From an uncultured Eubacteriales bacterium (GTDB lineage: Bacteria > Bacillota > Clostridia > Oscillospirales > Acutalibacteraceae): a stretch of 7,345 bases of DNA. Of this stretch, positions 1 through 4,724 are shown in pieces. A program made the translations under genes and the position numbers. The stretch is taken from assembly GCA_934718145.1 (NCBI GenBank), contig CAKUZC010000049.1, forward strand, positions 1-7,345. The letters run 5' to 3'. Every line of letters begins with the position of its first letter. The first letter of the stretch is position 1. The notes beneath the pieces were generated by a model, which made no database searches, had not been told where the DNA came from, and saw only the letters and a program-made list of their open reading frames with translations.

Positions 1-1056
1 ATTAAAAAAGTTTTAGTTGCAGGAGCAGTCGGAACAGGTGTTGTGATAACTGCTGGGGTAGCGTTGCATAAACTTTTAAGTTCTGAAGATACTGAAAAGC
101 AAAATAACCAGGAAATCAAATCAGAAAAATCAAATATTCAAAATCAAAGTAGTGGAAAACCTGAGCAAGTAGAGGTTAATACTGTAAATCAAATAAGTAA
201 AGAATCTAAACCAGAAGAAAAAGTTACTCCAGTTCAAGATGATAAAAAACCTAAAATAGAAAAGAAAGTCACTCCAAGCCAAGATAAGAAAAAACCTAAA
301 ATAGAAAAGAAAGTCACTCCAGTTCAAGATGAGAAAAAACCTAAAATAGAAAAGAAAGTCACTCCAAGCCAAGATAAGAAAAAACCTGAAGTAGAAAATA
401 AAGTTACTCCAAATAAGGATGAAAAAGAACCTGAAACAGAAGATAGGTATAGCCCGCGTGAATCACTAGGGATTGTAGTTTCTTTGTTTGGTCAGAAAAA
501 AGCTAGAGAATATGTAGAGAAAAATTCAAGTAGAAATCCTCGTGTTAAAGCTTTAAATTATATGTTTAAAGTTTTGGGAAGAAAGGAAATGTATAATAAG
601 AGACGTTTTGATCATGCACTTAGGTGTTTTGGCTCTAATTTATTTAAAAATGGAAAATGTATAGACCAAGGTGTAGGAGCATTTATATCTTCTGAATGTC
701 CAATTTTGTATGCGTTCGAAAAAAAATCTGTTGCTAGTCTTGTTAGAATCTATGATAAGTACGAAGATTGTCTTTCTGATAAAGATGGGTTTGATGTAGA
801 ATATGTTGTGTCTGAGGGAAGTGTTTTAAAAGAGTTTGAGGAAATTTCTCTAGGTAATGGTAAAGAATATGAACTTACTGCTTGTACATTTAAGATCGGT
901 TTAGTAGGTGATCTCTTTGCAGTGATTAAGCAAGATGGAAAGTGGTATGCATATTTTTTAGATGGTAAATGTGAAGTTGTTAGTGAAGAAGAATTTAAAG
1001 AAGCGTCTACTCGCTTACCTACGTGTCTTATTAAACTGACTTACAGTGTGAAATAA
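1..1056 (+). CDS. Gene 1: membrane-anchored family protein with Lys/Pro/Glu repeat linker (5' partial)
   Basis: The frame is open from base 1, so the start and signal peptide lie left of the window. The GTG at 43 is internal, because the preceding codons already align with gene 4. Numbering from the first codon, residues 4-23 form a hydrophobic segment matching the second hydrophobic segment of gene 4, followed by the shared motif TEKQNNQ. Residues 74-148 are five 15-residue repeats of the type KVTPxQDxKKPKIEK, a charged, Pro-rich linker. The C-terminal domain follows: a helical block (GQKKAREYVE, ALNYMFKVL), then YEL (290-292), DGKWY (312-316) and VSEEE (327-331), ending LTYSVK. These blocks are shared with every gene in the window. 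The last one resembles the His box of ubiquitin-specific proteases, but 'GHY' is replaced by 'GDL', so activity is not expected. No sortase motif is seen. Function is unknown; membership of the array is certain and the USP-like assignment tentative. Confidence 0.85.
   Translation: MKKVLVAGAVGTGVVITAGVALHKLLSSEDTEKQNNQEIKSEKSNIQNQSSGKPEQVEVNTVNQISKESKPEEKVTPVQDDKKPKIEKKVTPSQDKKKPKIEKKVTPVQDEKKPKIEKKVTPSQDKKKPEVENKVTPNKDEKEPETEDRYSPRESLGIVVSLFGQKKAREYVEKNSSRNPRVKALNYMFKVLGRKEMYNKRRFDHALRCFGSNLFKNGKCIDQGVGAFISSECPILYAFEKKSVASLVRIYDKYEDCLSDKDGFDVEYVVSEGSVLKEFEEISLGNGKEYELTACTFKIGLVGDLFAVIKQDGKWYAYFLDGKCEVVSEEEFKEASTRLPTCLIKLTYSVK
220..444 (+). repeat. Five tandem 45-bp coding repeats with a 90-bp higher-order period
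   Basis: The units are 220-264, 265-309, 310-354, 355-399 and 400-444, all in frame with gene 1. Units 1 and 3 encode KVTPVQD(D/E)KKPKIEK and differ at 2 of 45 bases. Units 2 and 4 encode KVTPSQDKKKP(K/E)(I/V)E(K/N) and differ at 3. Unit 5 is the most diverged. The pattern A-B-A-B-C shows that a two-unit block was duplicated. The peptide has alternating Lys/Glu charge with regular Pro, typical of an extended linker. Gene 4 lacks this insert at the same place, so it expanded in gene 1. Confidence 0.95.
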
Positions 1057-1073
1057 AATTAAAGAAGCTTTTG

Positions 1074-1101
1074 CCTCGGCGTCTTGCCGGGGTTTATTTT
1101 T
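1074..1101 (+). terminator. Intrinsic terminator of gene 1
   Basis: The 7-bp stem is CCTCGGC (1074-1080) and GCCGGGG (1086-1092), with one G:T pair and loop GTCTT. It is followed by TTTATTTTT. It lies 17 bases after the gene 1 stop and ends 30 bases before the next -35 box. Confidence 0.85.
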
Positions 1102-1121
1102 ATGATATTATTATATCACAA

Positions 1122-1150
1122 TTGATATTTAGCAAAATTAATGTTACAAT
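1122..1150 (+). promoter_or_regulatory. Sigma-A-type promoter of gene 2
   Basis: The -35 is TTGATA (1122-1127), the spacer 17 bp, and the -10 TACAAT (1145-1150). The spacer contains AAAATTAATG, which recurs in the other promoters of the array. Expected transcription start is near 1157, giving a 5' leader of about 45 bases. Confidence 0.85.
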
Positions 1151-1181
1151 ATAATTAAAAATTAGATTTAATTAAATTATT

Positions 1182-1201
1182 AGGAGAGTGCTTTAATTAC
1201 A
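1182..1201 (+). promoter_or_regulatory. Gene 2 ribosome binding site with long spacer
   Basis: AGGAG (1182-1186) is followed by 15 bases and then ATG at 1202, unusually far. At the position where genes 3, 4 and 7 carry an in-frame TTG, this gene has TTA (1193-1195), so TTG initiation is impossible here. This supports ATG as the family start. Confidence 0.7.
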
Positions 1202-1735
1202 ATGAGTAAATCAGAATTTTTAAAGAAAATATTAGTAATGGGTTTAGCGGCAATAAGTTTTATGACGGCTGTGGGAGCTGTATCAAATAGTGATGATAAT
1301 TTTGAACCTCCCAAAAAAGTTTCCAGAATTGATCATGCTAATGTATCTGAGAAATCATCTACTGAAATAGCTACTAAAAAGATTTTACCTAAGTTGTGGG
1401 ATAGCGATGGAAATATAAGAAATCTTGTCTATTATATGCACAGTATAAAAGAGATACGTATGGCAGTTTGTAATGATACAGATCAAGAGCCTAAAATTGA
1501 TGCGTTAAATAGTTTATTTAGAATTATAGAAGGGAAAGATGATTATAATGACGGGATTATAGAGAATGCATACCGCATACTTGACCCTGATAATAATGGA
1601 TGGAAAAACTTAAATTCTCTATTTGAGTATTTAGTAAATAAGTACAATGTTGTAGACAAGAATAAGATGTATATGCATAGTTCTTGGTATGGATATGTGT
1701 ATAGTTGGTGGAATGATTGTACGTATAGTTGGTAA
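1202..1735 (+). CDS. Gene 2: truncated secreted paralogue lacking the C-terminal domain
   Basis: The 177-residue product starts with a Sec signal peptide: Lys-rich MSKSEFLKK, a hydrophobic core, and probable SPase I cleavage after AVGA (residue 26). Residues 1 to about 150 align closely with gene 3, including the shared HSIKEIRMA, ALNSLFRIIEGKD and AYRILDPD. After that the similarity stops and the protein ends in an aromatic tail with three SW motifs (SWY, SWW, SW). Gene 3 continues about 115 residues further. The missing C-terminus survives in another frame just after the stop (1741-1827), so this is a gene shortened by deletion and frame change. It keeps a good promoter and signal peptide, so a short secreted product is possible, but it may equally be a pseudogene in early decay. 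Confidence 0.75.
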   Translation: MSKSEFLKKILVMGLAAISFMTAVGAVSNSDDNFEPPKKVSRIDHANVSEKSSTEIATKKILPKLWDSDGNIRNLVYYMHSIKEIRMAVCNDTDQEPKIDALNSLFRIIEGKDDYNDGIIENAYRILDPDNNGWKNLNSLFEYLVNKYNVVDKNKMYMHSSWYGYVYSWWNDCTYSW

Positions 1736-1748
1736 GATGAAAAAACGG
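1677..1748 (+). repeat. Three imperfect 24-bp repeats at the truncated end of gene 2
   Basis: The units are 1677-1700, 1701-1724 and 1725-1748, each beginning ATAGTT. Units 2 and 3 both begin ATAGTTGGT. The first two encode the SWY/SWW tail, and the third contains the TAA stop (1733-1735). Gene 3 has a single related stretch, ATTAGTTGGTGTGAAG, at the equivalent point, so the repeats mark the rearrangement junction. Confidence 0.55.
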
Positions 1749-1827
1749 GAATTTCAGAGATATTGCACCGTTGTTTATGATAGAATCTTGTATAGATTTC
1801 AATTTAATCTACAATAGAAGAGTATAA
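1741..1827 (+). pseudogene. Out-of-frame remnant of the gene 2 C-terminus
   Basis: In frame 1 this reads KNGNFRDI, then SCIDFNLIYNRRV and TAA (1825-1827). The last 13 residues align without gaps to the gene 3 terminus TCVDANFIYNKRV, and the DNA match continues past the stop (GAGTATAATAATTATT). Gene 2 uses a different frame and stops before it. The original gene therefore had the complete family C-terminus. Confidence 0.75.
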
Positions 1828-1837
1828 TAATTATTAA

Positions 1838-1872
1838 AAATTTGATTATTTCACAGATGTTTATTTTTATAG
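1838..1872 (+). terminator. Decayed terminator between genes 2 and 3
   Basis: TTGATTATTTCACAGATG followed by TTTATTTTTAT sits where the other genes have their terminator. It resembles the gene 6 version TCTCGGTATTTCACGGGG, but the G/C stem bases are lost. No stable hairpin is visible, so readthrough into gene 3 is likely. Confidence 0.4.
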
Positions 1873-1888
1873 TGTTGTTAAATTATAG

Positions 1889-1917
1889 TTGATATTTAAC
1901 GGAATTAATGCTACAAT
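1889..1917 (+). promoter_or_regulatory. Sigma-A-type promoter of gene 3
   Basis: The -35 is TTGATA (1889-1894), the spacer 17 bp (with GGAATTAATG), and the -10 TACAAT (1912-1917). Same layout as the gene 2 promoter. Confidence 0.85.
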
Positions 1918-1948
1918 AAAACTCAAAATTAAAGTTAAATAAATTATT

Positions 1949-1968
1949 AGGAGAGTGCTTTGATTACA
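1949..1968 (+). promoter_or_regulatory. Gene 3 ribosome binding site; TTG or ATG start choice
   Basis: AGGAG (1949-1953) lies 6 bases before an in-frame TTG (1960-1962) and 15 bases before ATG (1969). By spacing alone TTG looks better and would add three residues (M-I-T). ATG is preferred because genes 2, 5 and 6 keep the long spacing but have no TTG. Confidence 0.6.
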
Positions 1969-2802
1969 ATGAGTAAATCAAAATTTTTAAAGAAAATATT
2001 AGCAATGGGTTTAGCAGTAATGAGTTTTGTACCGGCTGTAGGAGCTGTAAAAGGTGGTAAGTGTGAAACTCCCAAGAAAATTTCCAAAGTTGAGCATATT
2101 GGTAGATCAGAAGAATTATTTAGTGGAATAGCTATTAAAAAAATTTTGCCTAAATTGTGGAATAATGATGGAGAGATAAGAAGTTTTATTTATTTGATGC
2201 ACAGCATAAAAGAAATACGTATGGCAATTCTTAATGATACAAATAGAGATCCTAAAATTGGTGCGTTAAATAGTTTGTTTAGAATTATAGAAGGAAAAGA
2301 TGAATATAATGACGAGATTATAGAGAATGCATATCGCATACTTGACCCTGATGACAATGGATGGAAAAACTTAGATTCTCTGTTTGCATATTTGGAAGAT
2401 AAGTGCGGAATTGCAGATAAATATAATACAGTAATCGATGATATTAGTTGGTGTGAAGAAGATGAAGATGAAGATAATAGGGATTTAAAAGAACTTGTAC
2501 AACCGGTTGATCTTAAAAAGAACAGTGCTCTTATAACAACTGAACGCAGGACAAATTCATTCAATTCATCTATTTGTGAGTTAAAGAATATTAAAGAGTT
2601 AACAAATGAGGATAATGGTGATAAATTTGAACTTTGTTATCTAAAACCCGAACGTATGGGTAGTGATTTATACTATATAAAGCACAGCGATGGAAAGTGG
2701 TATAAATATATGAACGAAAGTATAAAAGAAGTAAGCGAATATGAGGTACTGCTGGTAGGAACTTGTGTGGATGCCAATTTCATTTACAATAAAAGAGTAT
2801 AA
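1969..2802 (+). CDS. Gene 3: complete secreted paralogue with degenerate USP-like C-terminus
   Basis: The 277-residue product has a Sec signal peptide (residues 1-26, ending PAVGA). A helical block follows (LMHSIKEIRMA, 76-86; ALNSLFRIIEGKD, 99-111; SLFAYLEDKC, 137-146), then an acidic stretch (EEDEDED, 163-169), a strand ALITTERRT (187-195), FEL (220-222), and GSDLYYIK (231-238) with DGKWYKY (241-247) and KEVSEYEV (253-260). The last part closely resembles the His box of ubiquitin-specific proteases (YEL ... GHYYAY.K ... DGKWY ... VSEEEV), with SDL in place of the catalytic His tripeptide. No 'GNTC' Cys box is visible. The likely role is as a secreted binding or pseudo-enzyme protein. It is closest to gene 2 and is the complete reference for it. 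TTG at 1960 is an alternative start. Confidence 0.85.
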   Translation: MSKSKFLKKILAMGLAVMSFVPAVGAVKGGKCETPKKISKVEHIGRSEELFSGIAIKKILPKLWNNDGEIRSFIYLMHSIKEIRMAILNDTNRDPKIGALNSLFRIIEGKDEYNDEIIENAYRILDPDDNGWKNLDSLFAYLEDKCGIADKYNTVIDDISWCEEDEDEDNRDLKELVQPVDLKKNSALITTERRTNSFNSSICELKNIKELTNEDNGDKFELCYLKPERMGSDLYYIKHSDGKWYKYMNESIKEVSEYEVLLVGTCVDANFIYNKRV

Positions 2803-2812
2803 TAATTATTTA

Positions 2813-2846
2813 AAGTCTCGGCATATTGTCGGGGCTTGTTTTGTTA
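2813..2846 (+). terminator. Intrinsic terminator of gene 3
   Basis: AAGTCTCGGC (2813-2822), loop ATATT, and GTCGGGGCTT (2828-2837) form about 10 pairs including G:T wobbles. A T-rich run GTTTTGTT follows. It starts 10 bases after the stop. Confidence 0.8.
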
Positions 2847-2941
2847 TATAAATATATCTAAGCTTTTGATGTATTGGCAGTTAATTTAAATAGATATTAA
2901 AATATAATTTATGTTTCGTAATATTCATGATGTAATATAGC
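2847..2941 (+). other. Gene-free AT-rich stretch upstream of the decayed copy
   Basis: No ORF, RNA gene or array-type promoter is visible. TTGGCA (2874-2879) with TAAAAT (2898-2903) has an 18-bp spacer and could be an eroded promoter, but it lacks the AAATTAAT spacer seen in the other copies. No AGGAG site is present before 2942. Confidence 0.35.
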
Positions 2942-3383
2942 TATGAATTTATATTAAAACTGTTAGAAAAACGTTTTATAAGTATATGTAAGATTGGCAA
3001 AATAATATTAGCGGTAACGGCTCTATTTCTCGTAATTATAAGCGTTTCCAAGTAATGTGGAGAAATTTTTGTTGCTGATGAAATTGCCAAAAATGTATAT
3101 CTTTTCAGCGGAGATAGCTTTATTCTTTCGTTTGATTCAGAGACTATTTGTTATTTGAAAAAAATTTGAAAGAATTATTAGTCCCGATGATAGAGAATAC
3201 TAACTTACTGTTGTTGAATATCTATTAAATAAGAAAGTGTTTGTAAGACAGAAAATTGAAGAATTGTTTATGTGTTTAGATGTAGATTTAAATAACAATA
3301 TAATGAAATTTGATGAAAAACATAGTAGTTTATTTGATTATTGCCCTCAACGCTGTATTAATTTAGTTTGTAGTGTAAAGCAA
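2942..3383 (+). pseudogene. Decayed family member (multiple stops and a frameshift)
   Basis: Frame 2 gives a hydrophobic, signal-like segment (KIILAVTALFLVIISV, 2999-3046), a TAA stop at 3053, then CGEIFVADEI to YLKK. At an A7 run (3158-3164) the family-like reading moves to frame 0: FERIISPDDREY, TAA at 3201, then LTVV. Removing one A and reverting TAA to GAA restores YLKKFERIISPDDREY-E-L, matching gene 5 RIKNFEKIISDKDEEYEL. Frame 0 continues to INLVCSVK (3357-3380), matching the ends LTYSVK/LTYSVR of genes 1 and 4; their TAA stop is CAA here (3381). The next bases resemble an eroded terminator leading to TTTTATGATATTATT, as after gene 1. The short ORF 3237-3443 is just the tail of this remnant. 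The middle of the gene is missing or unrecognisable. Confidence 0.65.
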
Positions 3384-3439
3384 AGTTTTCTACCTTTGTA
3401 TTTTGCAAAAGATTATTTTATGATATTATTAAAATACAG

Positions 3440-3468
3440 TTGATATTTAATAAAATTAATTATATAAT
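3440..3468 (+). promoter_or_regulatory. Sigma-A-type promoter of gene 4
   Basis: The -35 is TTGATA (3440-3445), the spacer 17 bp (with AAAATTAAT), and the -10 a perfect TATAAT (3463-3468). Its strength suggests gene 4 is transcribed despite its frame break. Confidence 0.87.
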
Positions 3469-3497
3469 AAGGTTCGTGATTAAAATTAAATAAATTT

Positions 3498-3517
3498 AGG
3501 AAGGTGCTTTGTTTACA
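3498..3517 (+). promoter_or_regulatory. Gene 4 ribosome binding site
   Basis: AGGAAGG (3498-3504) lies 13 bases before ATG (3518). An in-frame TTG (3509-3511) is closer, at 4 bases. Both open the frame that stops at 3548. No SD site precedes GTG 3544, so the downstream frame has no evident start of its own. Confidence 0.65.
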
Positions 3518-4593
3518 ATGAGTAAATCAGAAGTTTTAAAAAAGTGTTAGCGGTAGGATTGTCAGTAATGAGCTGTGTAACGGCTGTAGGAGCAACCGGA
3601 AGCTACGATGAAGAGTCACTTAAAGTCCATATCAAAAAAGAATCTAAAGAAAATTCTAGTTTCATTGAAAAAGCTTTAATCGGAACAACTTTAACAATAC
3701 TTACAGGTTTGGGGTTGTATAAACTTTTTGGTTCTGAGAATACTGAAAAACAAAACAACCAAAAACCTAAATTAGAGGAAGTAAATATTCAAAATCAAAA
3801 TAGCGAAAAACCTGAGACAAAAAAGACTTATGTCCATAAAAAAGTTAAAACAGTAGAACTGTTTGACGTAGATACTAAGAATTTACCACCAGATGTTAGC
3901 GAAATTTCATGGCATGAGGCGTTGTTATGTGTAAACTCCTTATGCGGTCAAAAAAGTGTTCGAGAGTATGTAGAGAATAGTTCTGATATGAGTCCTGGTA
4001 TAGTGACTTTGAAATATTTGTTTGGAGTTTTGAGAGGAGAAAAGGAATACGATAGAGTACGTTTTTTAAATTATGTTAATTATTTAAGGTATTATTTATT
4101 GCGTGGTAACCTATTACCTGTAAGGTTATCATTTGTAAATCGCAGATATCTTGATGAAAATATAAATAATTTGACTTACGGCACAGGGTATTATAGACAT
4201 GATGATATTACTGCGGATTTTCTTGCTCACTATGTCAAAAATCATGATGGTGATTATATTTGTGCTAAAGATGGATTTACTTTGACTTGTCGTAACGATG
4301 TCAGTTCTGAGCCTGGAAAATTTTTGATAAAACCTAAAGAAATTTTAATATGTGATAAAAAATACGAGCTTACTGCTATTTCCTTTTGGAAATGTAGAGG
4401 TTACTACAATCAAGAAAAATATAATATAATGATTAAACGAGAAGATGGATCATGGTGGGGATATTATATAGATGATGAATGTGAGCCGTTTATTAAATGT
4501 GGTGAATTTAAAAAGCTTGATAATGAAAAAATTGAAAGTATATTGAATAGACCATCTTTAGATCGTATTGAACTGACCTACAGTGTAAGATAA
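3518..4593 (+). CDS. Gene 4: secreted/membrane paralogue, frame-interrupted in the signal peptide
   Basis: ATG 3518 reads MSKSEVLKK-C and stops at TAG (3548-3550). The rest of the signal peptide (VLAVGLSVMSCVTAVGA) and a long intact protein lie in the -1 frame, from 3544 to TAA at 4591-4593. The junction is A AAA AAG (3538-3544) in phase with the ATG frame, so a -1 ribosomal slip, or one extra A in the mRNA, would give the full family protein of about 358 residues. The mature part has a second hydrophobic segment (ALIGTTLTILTGLGLYKLF) and a TEKQNNQ linker without the gene 1 repeats. It then has GQKSVREYVE, LKYLFGVL, YEL, REDGSWWGYY and LTYSVR. It is closest to gene 1. The reading frame stays open for about 350 codons beyond the break, which suggests selection or a very recent lesion. 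Function unknown; USP-like resemblance as in the other copies. Confidence 0.75.
3538..3544 (+). other. A AAA AAG slippery heptamer (possible -1 frameshift site)
   Basis: In the ATG 3518 frame the codons are TTA AAA AAG TGT TAG, giving the X XXY YYZ heptamer A AAA AAG, the same site used in E. coli dnaX. A -1 shift gives AAA AAA GTG TTA, exactly the frame of the 3544-4593 ORF. The 0-frame stop follows 3 bases later. I see no obvious SD stimulator about 10 bases upstream, and I did not test for a downstream structure. Confidence 0.5.
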
Positions 4594-4603
4594 AAAACTT
4601 TTA

Positions 4604-4624
4604 CCCTGGCATTAGCCGGAGGTT
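4604..4624 (+). terminator. Weak terminator of gene 4
   Basis: CCCTGGC (4604-4610), loop ATTA, and GCCGGAGG (4615-4622) form a stem with one bulged A. The T-tract found after the other hairpins is replaced by TTGTTGGG. Termination is probably inefficient. Confidence 0.45.
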
Positions 4625-4647
4625 GTTGGGAAATTGTTAAAATACAT

Positions 4648-4676
4648 TTGACATCTAGTAAAATTAATTTTATAAT
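4648..4676 (+). promoter_or_regulatory. Sigma-A-type promoter of gene 5 (consensus boxes)
   Basis: The -35 is TTGACA (4648-4653), the spacer 17 bp (with AAAATTAAT), and the -10 TATAAT (4671-4676). Both hexamers are perfect consensus, the best match in the window. Confidence 0.9.
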
Positions 4677-4705
4677 ATAACTACAGATCTGTATTTAAAG
4701 TTTAT

Positions 4706-4724
4706 AGGAGAATATTATATTTTT
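4706..4724 (+). promoter_or_regulatory. Gene 5 ribosome binding site with long spacer
   Basis: AGGAG (4706-4710) is 14 bases before ATG 4725. No ATG, GTG or TTG lies in frame between them, so this gene shows that the family tolerates the long spacing. Confidence 0.75.

Noticed and set aside
43..45. GTG 43 as the start of gene 1
   Set aside because: The frame is open to base 1, and the upstream codons align with the hydrophobic segment of gene 4; no SD site.
130..372. Minus-strand open frame with FLFYFRFF-type repeats
   Set aside because: It is the antisense reading of the Lys/Pro/Glu repeat in gene 1, with no SD site or promoter.
220..444. Regular repeats as a possible CRISPR array
   Set aside because: The units are contiguous with no spacers, in frame and coding.
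1557..1802. Minus-strand open frame of 81 codons
   Set aside because: Antisense to the gene 2 tail and repeats; no SD site.
2190..2564. Minus-strand open frame of 124 codons
   Set aside because: Shadow of gene 3; the Ser-rich run is the antisense of its acidic stretch, and no start signals are visible.
3237..3443. Independent small gene of 68 codons starting at GTG/TTG-like codons
   Set aside because: No SD site. Its frame is continuous with family-like sequence upstream (3165-3236), and it runs through the lost family stop (CAA 3381).
3544..3570. GTG 3544 (or ATG 3568) as the true start of gene 4
   Set aside because: No SD site before either, and both would remove the Lys-rich n-region of the signal peptide that lies intact just upstream in the other frame.
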